Shown here piece by piece: positions 1-6,963 of a stretch of 12,113 bases of DNA. Below the pieces are notes generated by a model. It searched no databases. It had not been told where the DNA came from and worked only from the letters and a program-made list of their open reading frames with translations. Position numbers and translations under genes: made by a program. Location: assembly GCA_016292705.1 (NCBI GenBank), contig JAEDHZ010000030.1, positions 1-12,113 of the forward strand. The letters run 5' to 3'. Each line of letters starts with the position of its first letter. The first letter of the stretch is position 1. This DNA is from Clostridiaceae bacterium. GTDB taxonomy: Bacteria > Bacillota > Clostridia > Oscillospirales > Acutalibacteraceae.

Positions 1-11
1 ATTCTTTCGGT

Positions 12-42
12 AAAAAGTTGCGCATTTTGTGCGACTTTTTTT
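12..42 (+). terminator. Intrinsic terminator at left edge
   Basis: The arms GTTGCGCA and TGTGCGAC form an 8-bp stem with two G-U pairs around a TTT loop. The hairpin is flanked by an A5 run on the left and a T7 run on the right, so it can work in both directions. It ends whatever transcription arrives from upstream and so sets off the phage head operon as a separate unit. Confidence 0.85.
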
Positions 43-113
43 GTTTTTGACGGTATATATGAAGGGACTTTTTCAAGGTTAGCAAAAATTCACCCGTTTC
101 ATAACCTGAAAAC

Positions 114-139
114 CCTTTCAAAAATCTTTCAGAAAGGAG
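114..139 (+). promoter_or_regulatory. Hairpin-embedded ribosome binding site of the small terminase gene
   Basis: The ribosome binding site AAAGGAG (133-139) lies 6 bases before the ATG at 146. Its left part belongs to GAAAGG (132-137), which can pair with CCTTTC (114-119) across a 12-base loop. A shorter alternative, CTTTC/GAAAG (126-136), competes with it. The pairing could partly mask the site and dampen terminase translation, but this is only an inference from complementarity. No convincing sigma-A promoter was found in 43-145. Confidence 0.35.
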
Positions 140-145
140 AAAGCA

Positions 146-625
146 ATGAAAAACAAACTTTCCGCAAAAGAGGAGCTTTTTTGCACCTACTACCTGCTTG
201 ACCGCAACGGCCGTGAAGCCGCCGCAAAAAGCGGATACCGTTCGCCGCAGAAAAGCGCAGCAAAACTGCTTCGTAAAAAGGAGGTTGCTTCTTTCATCAA
301 GTCGGCTGACGAAAAGAGCAAAAGAAAACAGCAGGATGTTGCCGCAGGCTATTACAGACTTGCGTTCGGCTGCGTTGCAGATGCTGTTAAGCTCCTTTTC
401 TGCGATGAGGCGACTTCCGATGAGCTTGAAAAAGCAGACCTTTTTTCCGTTTCAGAGATCAAAAGGCAGAAAGGCGGCGGCATCGAGGTGAAATTTTTTG
501 ACAGGCTCAAAGCCCTTGAAAAGCTTGAGGCGCTTTGCCTCTCAGACCCGAATGCTTCAGCAAAAGCTTTTTATTCGGCAATCGAAAAGGGCGCAGACGC
601 TTTGAGGGGAAAAGAGAATGAATAA
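146..625 (+). CDS. Phage terminase small subunit
   Basis: This 159-residue protein has the layout of the Terminase_2 family, the DNA-recognition subunit that selects the phage genome for packaging and loads it onto the large subunit. Residues 5-52 follow the family's N-terminal helix-turn-helix pattern: a KLSAKEELFCTYY opening, then NGREAAAKSGY and a basic LLRKKEVASFI helix. The C-terminal part contains GGGIEVKFFDRLKALEKL (110-127), the usual closing signature. The length is normal for the family. The ATG has a good ribosome binding site (AAAGGAG, 133-139). The gene overlaps the large terminase start by 8 bases, implying coupled translation. It is the first gene of the operon after the terminator at 12-42, with no HNH endonuclease gene between them. 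Confidence 0.9.
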   Translation: MKNKLSAKEELFCTYYLLDRNGREAAAKSGYRSPQKSAAKLLRKKEVASFIKSADEKSKRKQQDVAAGYYRLAFGCVADAVKLLFCDEATSDELEKADLFSVSEIKRQKGGGIEVKFFDRLKALEKLEALCLSDPNASAKAFYSAIEKGADALRGKENE

Positions 626-1889
626 CAGCGGCTTCACCTCTTTTTCCGAAAAGCAGCTCGCAGTCCTTTCATGGTGGCATGAAAGCTCGCCCTTTTGCTC
701 GTTTGACGGAATAATCTGCGACGGAGCGGTACGCAGCGGAAAAACAACCTGTATGTCGCTTTCCTTTGTTGCATGGGCGTTTTATCGCTTTTCCGACTGC
801 TCTTTCGCACTCTGCGGAAAAACAATCACCTCTCTGCGCAGGAATGTTGTTTGTGTGCTTTTGCCCGTGCTTTCCTCGCTCGGATTTGAATGGCATGAAA
901 AGCTTTCGCAAAACTTCATTGATGTTACCCTTTCCGGAAGAAAAAACCGCTTTTATCTTTTCGGAGGCCGTGATGAATCCTCAGCTGCACTCATTCAGGG
1001 CATGACGCTTTGCGGTGTGTTTTTTGACGAAGTGGCTCTGATGCCCCGTTCGTTCGTTGAACAGGCCGTTGCCCGTTGCTCGCCGTCGGGTGCAAAGCTC
1101 TGGTTCAACTGCAACCCCGAAAATCCGCTCCACTGGTTCTATGAGGAGTGGATCAGGAAAGCAAAGGAAAAGAACTGTTTGCATCTTCATTTTCTGATGG
1201 AAGACAATCCCTCGCTTTCAAAAGAAGTGATAAAACGCTATGAAAACCTTTACAGCGGCAGCTTCTATGAGCGTTTTGTGCTCGGAAAGTGGGTGGCTGC
1301 GGACGGGCTTGTTTATCCTCAGGCGGCAAACGGTGAATACACAAAGGAGCTCCCGAAGGAGCAAGGACAAAAATTTTACATTTCCTGCGACTACGGAACG
1401 GTCAATCCGATGTCGATGGGGCTTTGGGGGTTGTTCGGTTCAGGCTGGTACCGTATTCGTGAATACTACTATTCCTCAAAAAAAGAGGGAGCGCAAAAAA
1501 CTGATGAGGAGTATTACGCCGAGCTTGAAAAGCTTGCCGGAGAATTTCCGATTGAAGCGGTCATTGTTGACCCCTCGGCGGCAAGCTTCATTGAGTGCAT
1601 CAGGCGGCACAAAAAGCTCCGTGTTGTCCGCGCAAAAAACGATGTCGCCTACGGTATCCGCCGTGTTCACGAGGCTTTTAAGCAGAGAAAGCTTTTCATC
1701 TCTCCCGTATGCAAGGCGGCGTTGAGGGAGTTTTCTCTCTATCGCTGGGAAGAAAGCGCCGCAAAGGATACCCCAAAAAAGGAAAACGACCACGCAATGG
1801 ACGATATCAGATACTTTGTTTCGACAGTATTGGCAGAGAATGAAGACGACGGCTTCTTTGCCATTGCCTCGGACAGAAAGGAGATATAG
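618..1889 (+). CDS. Phage terminase large subunit (ATPase/nuclease), PBSX/Terminase_3-like
   Basis: This is the 423-residue packaging motor, which uses ATP to pump DNA into the prohead through the portal and cuts the concatemer. The N-terminal ATPase carries a Walker A motif GAVRSGKT (36-43), a Walker B motif GVFFDE (133-138) and a coupling-type segment LWFNCNPENP (161-170). The C-terminal RNase H-like nuclease shows the expected acidic residues: D258 in ISCDYG, D318 in VIVDPS, and D395/D396 in HAMDDIRYF. All functional motifs are intact and the length is typical, so nothing suggests decay. The ATG at 618 lies inside the end of the small terminase gene and is preceded by an AGGGGA-type ribosome binding site (605-610). 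The TAG stop is one base before the portal start. Confidence 0.95.
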   Translation: MNNSGFTSFSEKQLAVLSWWHESSPFCSFDGIICDGAVRSGKTTCMSLSFVAWAFYRFSDCSFALCGKTITSLRRNVVCVLLPVLSSLGFEWHEKLSQNFIDVTLSGRKNRFYLFGGRDESSAALIQGMTLCGVFFDEVALMPRSFVEQAVARCSPSGAKLWFNCNPENPLHWFYEEWIRKAKEKNCLHLHFLMEDNPSLSKEVIKRYENLYSGSFYERFVLGKWVAADGLVYPQAANGEYTKELPKEQGQKFYISCDYGTVNPMSMGLWGLFGSGWYRIREYYYSSKKEGAQKTDEEYYAELEKLAGEFPIEAVIVDPSAASFIECIRRHKKLRVVRAKNDVAYGIRRVHEAFKQRKLFISPVCKAALREFSLYRWEESAAKDTPKKENDHAMDDIRYFVSTVLAENEDDGFFAIASDRKEI

Positions 1890-1890
1890 A

Positions 1891-3054
1891 TTGACATTCG
1901 TAAAAAGGAAAAAGTCTGACGGAGAGAACAACACGGTTGCCGTTACGCAGACAGGAAAAAGCAGTCATCCGTTTTTGCCCGTTTCGTCATACATTCCCGG
2001 GGCGGCTCAGGACATTCAACTTTACCGCTCCCTGCGGGAGGCTGTTCCGATAATTGACGCCGCCATTGAAAAGCTTGTCCGTCTGCTCGGAACATTCACC
2101 GTCAAGACAGAAAACACTGCGGCAAAAAACAATCTTGAAAGGTTCCTTTGCGATGTTGATGTCGGCGGAACACGCAAGGGTATCGGTGCTTTTGTTTCAA
2201 GCTTCTTCAGCGAACTGCTCACCTGCGGAACAGCCGTTGGAGAGATTGTTGCCGACATAACGGGAATCAGAAGTCTTTATATTGCAGACCTCAGAAACAT
2301 TTCCCTTTCAACGGGCTCTTCGCCACTTGATGTCATTGTGAGCGCAAGGAACGAAAACGGCTGCTTTGCGCCCGTCAAATATCCCGGGCTTATACTCAAG
2401 TGCGTTCACGAACCCGAACCGGGAAAAATTTACGGAACCTCCGTCCTCAAGGGATTGCCGTTTGTTGCGGACATTCTTCTTGAAATTTTCAACACCATCC
2501 GCCTCAACTGGGAAAGAGTGGGCAATGTCCGCTTTGCCGTAACCTATAAGCCGCAAAATGATACTCTTGACAGGGCGTACGCCAAGGAGAGGGCAAAGCA
2601 GGTTGCGAGCGAATGGAGCAAGGCGATGGAAAAAAACGGCCCCGTCAAGGATTTTGTTGCCGTTGGTGATGTTGAAATCAAAGCAATCGGTGCGGATAAC
2701 CAGGTTCTTGAAAGTGAAATACCCGTCAGACAGATGCTTGAACAGATTGTTGCAAAGCTTGGGATTCCTCCTTTTCTTCTCGGACTTTCCTGGTCAACAA
2801 CGGAGCGGATGTCCTCGCAGCAGGCGGATATCCTCACAAGCGAGATTGAGGCCTATCGGCGGGAAATTGAGCCGGTAATCAGGCAGATTTGCAGAACGCA
2901 GCTCGTTCTTTGCGGTCTTGACTGCAGCTTTTCAATCGAATGGAACGACATTACGCTTCAGGATATTGCAGAAATTGCAAAGAGTGAATACTACAACGCA
3001 CAAAGCAAAAAAATACTCGCCGAAGCAGGAGGTGCAAAAAGTGAAAACAGATAA
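1891..3054 (+). CDS. Phage portal protein
   Basis: The predicted product is a 387-residue portal protein, the dodecameric ring at one capsid vertex through which DNA enters and leaves. The chosen start is TTG at 1891, because AAGGAG (1878-1883) sits 7 bases before it; earlier ATGs in this frame would lie inside the terminase gene. Portal-like features include the helical segment AVPIIDAAIEKLVRLLG (51-67), GTAVGEIV (113-120), the YGTSVLKGLPFVADILLEIF stretch (181-200) and GIPPFLLGLS (291-300) before a long helical C-terminal region rich in Glu, Arg and Gln. Position between the large terminase and the protease supports the call. The protein is at the short end for portals. It overlaps the next gene by 14 bases. 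Confidence in the class is high; the exact subfamily is not determined. Confidence 0.9.
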   Translation: MTFVKRKKSDGENNTVAVTQTGKSSHPFLPVSSYIPGAAQDIQLYRSLREAVPIIDAAIEKLVRLLGTFTVKTENTAAKNNLERFLCDVDVGGTRKGIGAFVSSFFSELLTCGTAVGEIVADITGIRSLYIADLRNISLSTGSSPLDVIVSARNENGCFAPVKYPGLILKCVHEPEPGKIYGTSVLKGLPFVADILLEIFNTIRLNWERVGNVRFAVTYKPQNDTLDRAYAKERAKQVASEWSKAMEKNGPVKDFVAVGDVEIKAIGADNQVLESEIPVRQMLEQIVAKLGIPPFLLGLSWSTTERMSSQQADILTSEIEAYRREIEPVIRQICRTQLVLCGLDCSFSIEWNDITLQDIAEIAKSEYYNAQSKKILAEAGGAKSENR

Positions 3055-3997
3055 AGAAAATAACGCAAGCGAAAACCCGGAGCTTGCCCTCATCAACCGA
3101 TACGCAAGGAAGAAGCTCCTTGAAAAGGAGGTCTACATCTTCTCGGTCAATCTTTGCGACAACGATGTTGACCGTGACTTTGAATGCTTTTCGCTTTCTG
3201 CGCTCAACGGGCTTGCTGTTTTGTTTGAGGGAAAGACGGGAATTTTTGACCACAACGCAAAAAGCACGCTCCAGACAGCCAGAATTTTCAAAGCGTGGGT
3301 TGAAACCGACAAAAGCCGAAAAACGGCGCTCGGTGAATACTACAGCGTTCTGAAGGCACGTGCATACATGGTGCGGACAAAGGAAAACGCAAGTCTTATT
3401 GAAGAAATTGAGGGCGGAATCAAAAAGGAAGTCAGCGTGAGCTGTTCGGTTTCAAGTGCGCTTTGCTCGGTCTGCGGCGCAGACATGAGACAGCACGAAT
3501 GCGAACACAAGCGGGGAAAAACCTATTCCGGTTCGCTTTGCTTTGCCGTTCTCAATGAACCCACCGACGCTTACGAATGGTCGTTTGTTGCCGTTCCGGC
3601 GCAGAGGTCGGCAGGTGTCACAAAGAGTTTTGAAAAGGAGAGGAAAACAACGGACAACATTATCGATATTCTCAAAAGTGCAAATTCATCGCTTGAGCTT
3701 TCCGCTTTTCAGGTGGAAAAACTCAAGGGCTATATTTCATCGCTTGAAAAGAGCGCAGAGGATGCAAAGTTCTTCCGCAACAGCCTGATTTGCGATATTG
3801 AAAGGGATGTTCACATCATTATGCCGGGCGTGGACGCAAAAACCTTTGCAAAGGGCTGTGAACGAATGAGCGTCTATGAACTTCAGGCTTTTTCAAAGGG
3901 GCTCAAAGGTCAGGTCGGAAAGCTTTTTCCGCCCGAACCGCAGCTGAAAAGTGTACCCGGCAAAAAAGAAGCGGACTTCACCGCTTACAGAATTTAA
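3041..3997 (+). CDS. Prohead protease with zinc-knuckle-like insert and scaffold-like C-terminus
   Basis: This 318-residue protein is a probable capsid maturation protease of the HK97/U35-S78 type. The GTG at 3041 is taken as the start because AGGAGG (3027-3032) lies 8 bases upstream; the longer in-frame ATG lies deep inside the portal gene. The protease core spans about residues 28-195, with the likely catalytic His in GIFDHN (H71) and the likely nucleophile in KEVSVSCSV (S132 or S134). Directly after it is C142-x2-C145-x6-H152-x-C154-x-H156, a possible metal-binding insert, with C167 nearby. The segment NEPTDAYEWSFVAVPAQRSA closes the core. The remaining roughly 110 residues are helical, with repeated SLEKSAED-like patterns, fitting an internal scaffold or delta domain. 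Family and role are secure; zinc binding and the exact serine are inferred. Confidence 0.87.
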   Translation: MKTDKENNASENPELALINRYARKKLLEKEVYIFSVNLCDNDVDRDFECFSLSALNGLAVLFEGKTGIFDHNAKSTLQTARIFKAWVETDKSRKTALGEYYSVLKARAYMVRTKENASLIEEIEGGIKKEVSVSCSVSSALCSVCGADMRQHECEHKRGKTYSGSLCFAVLNEPTDAYEWSFVAVPAQRSAGVTKSFEKERKTTDNIIDILKSANSSLELSAFQVEKLKGYISSLEKSAEDAKFFRNSLICDIERDVHIIMPGVDAKTFAKGCERMSVYELQAFSKGLKGQVGKLFPPEPQLKSVPGKKEADFTAYRI

Positions 3998-4011
3998 GGA
4001 GGAAAACAAAA

Positions 4012-4353
4012 ATGAATGTATCACTCAACGGTTTCAATTCAAAGGCGGCAACCTTCGTTTCAGCATCGGCAGAAAAGGGTGCGCCCGTTGCCCTTTGCGC
4101 AAACAACACGGTTTGCTCCGCTGCGGCAGATACCCCCTTTTGCGGAGTCTGCCTTGATTCAAGGGACGGCTACGCAACCGTTCTGCTTTGCGGATACTGC
4201 AAAATACCGTATTCGGGCACTGCTCCCTCTGTAGGCTATGCAACGCTTGCAAGTGACGGAGCCGGCGGCGTAAAGACCGTATCAAGCGGCGGCAGAAGCG
4301 TACTCGTCACCGATGTTGACACAACCGCAAAGGTCATCGGCATCATTCTTTGA
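4012..4353 (+). CDS. Small capsid decoration-type protein
   Basis: This 113-residue, Gly/Ala/Ser/Val-rich, beta-predicted protein lies between the protease and the capsid gene, the usual place for a head decoration or stabilisation protein. Its pattern (a GAPVALCANNTV stretch, then FCGVCLDSRDGYATVLLCGY, IPYSGTAPSVGYATLASDGAGGVK and a valine-rich end) resembles small DUF2190-like phage head proteins that form a barrel on the capsid surface. It carries six cysteines, including CGVC (44-47) and CGYC (60-63), which could bind a metal or form disulphides. AAGGAGG (3996-4002) precedes the ATG. An intracellular capsid role is inferred from position and composition; a different small head protein remains possible. 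Confidence 0.65.
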   Translation: MNVSLNGFNSKAATFVSASAEKGAPVALCANNTVCSAAADTPFCGVCLDSRDGYATVLLCGYCKIPYSGTAPSVGYATLASDGAGGVKTVSSGGRSVLVTDVDTTAKVIGIIL

Positions 4354-4372
4354 TTAAAGGAGGAAAAACACA

Positions 4373-5380
4373 ATGGCAATATATGAAAACATAAAGCTTG
4401 AAAAGGGACTTTATACCACAGGAAAGAGCTTTACCGAGGCGCTTGAAGCCCTCGATCCGTCCGAAAACTATATCGGAACCGACCTTGAAGGTCTTGATGC
4501 CTATCAGCGCCAGCTCAAGCGCTTTTCAATCAGAGTAAGCGGCAAAAGCAGCGACAGGGTTGAAAAGTTCTTCAAAACCTCAGACAGCGCAGCCCTCTTC
4601 CCCGAATATGTCAGCAGAGCGGTGAGAGCCGGCATTGAGGAAAATGACCTGCTCGGAAAAATTGTTGCAACAACAACAAACATTGATTCGCTCGATTACA
4701 GAACCATTACCTGCGTCGGCTCCGAGGAGGAAAAGAGCCTCAAAATTGTCAACGAGGGAACATCCATTCCCGAAACGCAGATTAAAACGCAGGAAAACCT
4801 TGTCAGGCTCCATAAGCGCGGCAGAATGCTTGTTGCGTCCTATGAAGCAATCCGCTTCCAGCGTCTTGACCTTTTCACCGTTACTCTGCGCCAGATCGGC
4901 GCATACATTGCAAAGGCCCAGCTCAGGGATGCGGTTGATGTTCTCATGAACGGGGACGGAAACAACAACCCGATCACAACCTCAACCGTTGAACAGAGCG
5001 GTACCCTCGCCTACGGCGATCTGGTTGACCTTTGGAACAGCTTTGACCCCTTTACGCTCAATTGCATCATTGCTTCGCCCTCAATGACCTCAAAGCTCCT
5101 CAGACTTTCCGAAATGCGCGACGCAAACGCAGGACTCAACTTCCATTCAACCGGAAACATGGTCACTCCGTTCGGCGCAGAACTTGTTAAAAGTTCCGCC
5201 GTTGCACCGGACAAGCTCATAGGCCTTGACAGAACCTGCGCTCTTGAGCTTGTTTGCGCCGGTGGGGTTTCAACCGAATTTGACAAACTCATTGACCGTC
5301 AGCTTGAACGAGCGGCAATCACAAGCATTGCAGGCTTTGCAAAAATCTATACACCCGCTTCAAAGGCACTTTCACTTTAA
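4373..5380 (+). CDS. Phage major capsid protein, HK97-like fold
   Basis: This 335-residue protein is the probable main shell subunit. Its N-terminal 65 or so residues are polar and helical. The core begins near FFKTSDSAALFPEYVSRAVRAGIEE (67-90), followed by the beta-rich SLDYRTITCVGSEEE and an E-loop-like region. A long backbone-helix stretch LVASYEAIRFQRLDLFTVTLRQIGAYIAKAQLRDAVD (153-189) leads to LMNGDGNNNP. The A-domain stretch DLVDLWNSFDPFTLNCIIASPSMTSKLL (216-243) precedes a C-terminal GVSTEFDKLIDRQLERAAITSIAGFAKIY. This order matches capsid proteins of clostridial siphovirus-type prophages. AAAGGAGG (4356-4363), the strongest ribosome binding site in the operon, fits high output. Whether the N-terminus is removed by the upstream protease cannot be seen. 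Confidence 0.9.
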   Translation: MAIYENIKLEKGLYTTGKSFTEALEALDPSENYIGTDLEGLDAYQRQLKRFSIRVSGKSSDRVEKFFKTSDSAALFPEYVSRAVRAGIEENDLLGKIVATTTNIDSLDYRTITCVGSEEEKSLKIVNEGTSIPETQIKTQENLVRLHKRGRMLVASYEAIRFQRLDLFTVTLRQIGAYIAKAQLRDAVDVLMNGDGNNNPITTSTVEQSGTLAYGDLVDLWNSFDPFTLNCIIASPSMTSKLLRLSEMRDANAGLNFHSTGNMVTPFGAELVKSSAVAPDKLIGLDRTCALELVCAGGVSTEFDKLIDRQLERAAITSIAGFAKIYTPASKALSL

Positions 5381-5398
5381 TCAAAAGGAGGCATTTCA

Positions 5399-5764
5399 AT
5401 GCTTGAACCGACTGAGGTCTGCGCAATCCTGAAGGAGCACGCCGATCTGGAGGATATTCCGGTCACGCAGCTTTTGCCCGTTTGCAAAAGAGCTATCTGC
5501 TTTGTTGAAAGCCTCCTCAAAGAAGGCGTTGACAGCGACTCGCCGCATGTTGCGGCGCTCGCTGCCGCCGAGGCAAGGGTGCAGCTTTTTGTCCGCATGC
5601 TTTCTGCGCCTGACAGATTCAGAAGCTACAAGGCCGGCGATATGACAATTCAGCGCGACCTTGAAAAGGAATTTGCCATTGAAAAGGCAATGCGTGACGA
5701 AGCTTTCCTCAAAAGCACCGATATTCTCAAAGACGGAGGGTTCTATTTTGCCGCTCACTCATAA
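5399..5764 (+). CDS. Head-tail connector / adaptor protein (gp6-like)
   Basis: This 121-residue, mostly helical protein directly follows the capsid gene, where siphovirus head modules encode the adaptor ring that docks below the portal. The sequence fits that class: an N-terminal helix with LKEHADLEDIP, a hydrophobic LLPVCKRAICFVESLL helix (25-40), an Ala-rich HVAALAAAEARVQLFVRML helix (50-68), then a charged helix ending in SYKAGDMTIQRDLEKEFAIEKAM. AAAAGGAGG (5383-5391) precedes the ATG. The gene ends 17 bases inside the next reading frame, implying coupling. There is no diagnostic catalytic motif, so the assignment rests on size, helical content and gene order. Confidence 0.72.
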   Translation: MLEPTEVCAILKEHADLEDIPVTQLLPVCKRAICFVESLLKEGVDSDSPHVAALAAAEARVQLFVRMLSAPDRFRSYKAGDMTIQRDLEKEFAIEKAMRDEAFLKSTDILKDGGFYFAAHS

Positions 5765-6098
5765 CACCGCCTCAAAATTCATTGAAAAATACGGTCAGCT
5801 GCTTTCCATTGAGCAAGGAGAGAAAAAAACCTCCTTCCGTGCGTTCTTCCAGCCGCTGAGATACAAAAACAAAATGTATCTCAGCGTTATTCAGACGGAG
5901 CTCGGCTATGATGTTCTGACAAAATTCCTGCTCATTTGTCCGGCGTACATTCCGCTTGAAGCAGTCAACGGACTTGATTGCTTTCTGCGCTCAGGCAACG
6001 GGGACTACAATGTTGACCACTGCGAAAAAATCTTTTTCAGGGACGAGCCTCTCTATTACTGGGCAATCGTCCACCGTAACAAGGGGGAAATAGTATAG
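5748..6098 (+). CDS. Head-closure / neck protein (gp16-like)
   Basis: This 116-residue protein begins at TTG 5748, which has GGAGGG (5735-5740) 7 bases upstream; the first in-frame ATG (5661) would overlap the adaptor gene by about 100 bases. The predicted protein is a beta-rich small-barrel type, with FRAFFQPLRYKNKMYLSVIQTELGYDV and KFLLICPAYIPLEA followed by GNGDYNVDHCEKIFFRDEPLYYWAIVHRN. Phage head-closure proteins have this size and layout: a barrel that reports bound position and a YYWAIV-type strand near the C-terminus. It follows the adaptor as in SPP1- and HK97-like modules. Its TAG stop (6096-6098) shares two bases with a possible ATA start of the next gene. Function is inferred mainly from order and fold pattern. 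Confidence 0.65.
   Translation: MPLTHNTASKFIEKYGQLLSIEQGEKKTSFRAFFQPLRYKNKMYLSVIQTELGYDVLTKFLLICPAYIPLEAVNGLDCFLRSGNGDYNVDHCEKIFFRDEPLYYWAIVHRNKGEIV
6083..6097 (+). promoter_or_regulatory. Ribosome binding site aimed at a possible ATA start
   Basis: AAGGGGG (6081-6087) is the only strong ribosome binding site before the last head gene, and its core ends 7 bases before the in-frame codon ATA at 6095-6097. That ATA overlaps the stop of the previous gene (ATAG). The conventional GTG at 6125 has only a weak GAAAGA 3 bases upstream. Reading from ATA adds ten residues (VTDTLVERIV after the initiator) that continue the N-terminal amphipathic helix. No ATG, GTG or TTG in this frame lies at a normal distance from the site. 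Confidence 0.5.
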
Positions 6099-6124
6099 TT
6101 ACCGATACTCTTGTTGAAAGAATT

Positions 6125-6916
6125 GTGACACGCATAAACACTGAAATGACGGATATTGAAAATGTTGAGGCGGTACTCTCCTACTCCGGCGACAGTGTTC
6201 GTGCTCCAATCAAAAAAATATACCTTGCGTTCATGACCGGCGAAAACACCGTTTCCCATTACAACGACAAAACAACAAAAAAGTGCTGCCGTGTCAACAA
6301 AATCAGCGTTTCAATGAACTGTTATTCCCCGGCAAACCTTGCAGCCGAAACCGTTATTGCCAAAGCTGAAGCTGTTCTTGACCGCCTTTGCGATTATTTC
6401 AACGGTGAAATGACCGGCTACAGCCTTGAAAAAGCAAGCCTTGACGATGACTCAAAGGCTGTTAAAATTCCGTGCACGCTCTTTTTCAGGTATGAGTCCT
6501 GCCCTGCCTATGACACGGCGGACAGCTCGCTTTTGCCTTATGCGGAGTTTTTGTGCAAGCTGCACACGGCAAACGAAGACATTCATGTTACGGATTCGGA
6601 AAAGGAATTTTTGAAAAACCCCGTTGTGACGGGGCGATATACCGGCTCCGGAGAGGAGGACAGAGATGTTTTCCTCGGATTCCGGCCAAAGCTGCTCATA
6701 ATATATGAGCTCGGAAGTCCCCTCGTTTCCTTTGATGCGGAAAACTATGCGGCGATATACCGCTTTGCTTTCTGCGGCTCGGCAGGAAGCACAAGGGGCG
6801 TCACCCTCACCGCAACGGGCTTCAGAATCAGCCGTTCAATTTCCGTTTTGACCGGCGGTTCAATCTGTCAGCTCAATGAGCTGCTTATCAGTTATGCTTA
6901 TATCGCAATGGGGTAA
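6125..6916 (+). CDS. Tail-terminator-like neck protein fused to a fibre-like C-terminal domain
   Basis: The conventional start is GTG 6125 (263 residues); an ATA start at 6095 would give 273. Residues 1-130 resemble phage tail-terminator or minor capsid proteins: an N-terminal amphipathic helix, IKKIYLAFMTGE, VNKISVSMNCYSP (58-69), a helix with AEAVLDRLCDYF, and KIPCTLFFRYE (114-124). Such proteins are normally about 120-150 residues. Here a linker (131-165) leads to a second beta-rich domain starting VVTGRYTGSGEEDRDVFLGFRPKLLIIY (167-194) and ending with a GVTLTATGFRISRS strand pair and LLISYAYIAMG. That pattern recurs at the ends of phage tail-fibre and head-fibre proteins. The gene is last in the operon and followed at once by a terminator, so the fused domain occupies the place where tail genes would be expected. 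The function of the second domain is inferred. Confidence 0.68.
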   Translation: MTRINTEMTDIENVEAVLSYSGDSVRAPIKKIYLAFMTGENTVSHYNDKTTKKCCRVNKISVSMNCYSPANLAAETVIAKAEAVLDRLCDYFNGEMTGYSLEKASLDDDSKAVKIPCTLFFRYESCPAYDTADSSLLPYAEFLCKLHTANEDIHVTDSEKEFLKNPVVTGRYTGSGEEDRDVFLGFRPKLLIIYELGSPLVSFDAENYAAIYRFAFCGSAGSTRGVTLTATGFRISRSISVLTGGSICQLNELLISYAYIAMG

Positions 6917-6925
6917 ATGAATTTC

Positions 6926-6955
6926 AATGGGAGGACTTGTTGCCTCCCGTTTTTT
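6926..6955 (+). terminator. Terminator of the phage head operon
   Basis: AATGGGAGG and CCTCCCGTT form a 9-bp stem (one G-U pair) around an 8-base loop, with a run of Ts directly after it. It begins 9 bases after the last head gene stop and closes the operon without any tail gene. Confidence 0.9.
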
Positions 6956-6963
6956 GCATAAAC

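Noticed and set aside
47..76. Possible promoter of the phage operon (TTGACG at 47-52)
   Set aside because: No acceptable -10 box lies 16-19 bases downstream (TTTTCA-like only), and TATATAT at 54-60 has no -35 partner at the right distance, so the promoter may be phage-type or may lie elsewhere.
1476..1934. 152-codon minus-strand open frame across the large terminase end
   Set aside because: It is antisense to the terminase nuclease domain, whose catalytic residues explain the conservation of this stretch.
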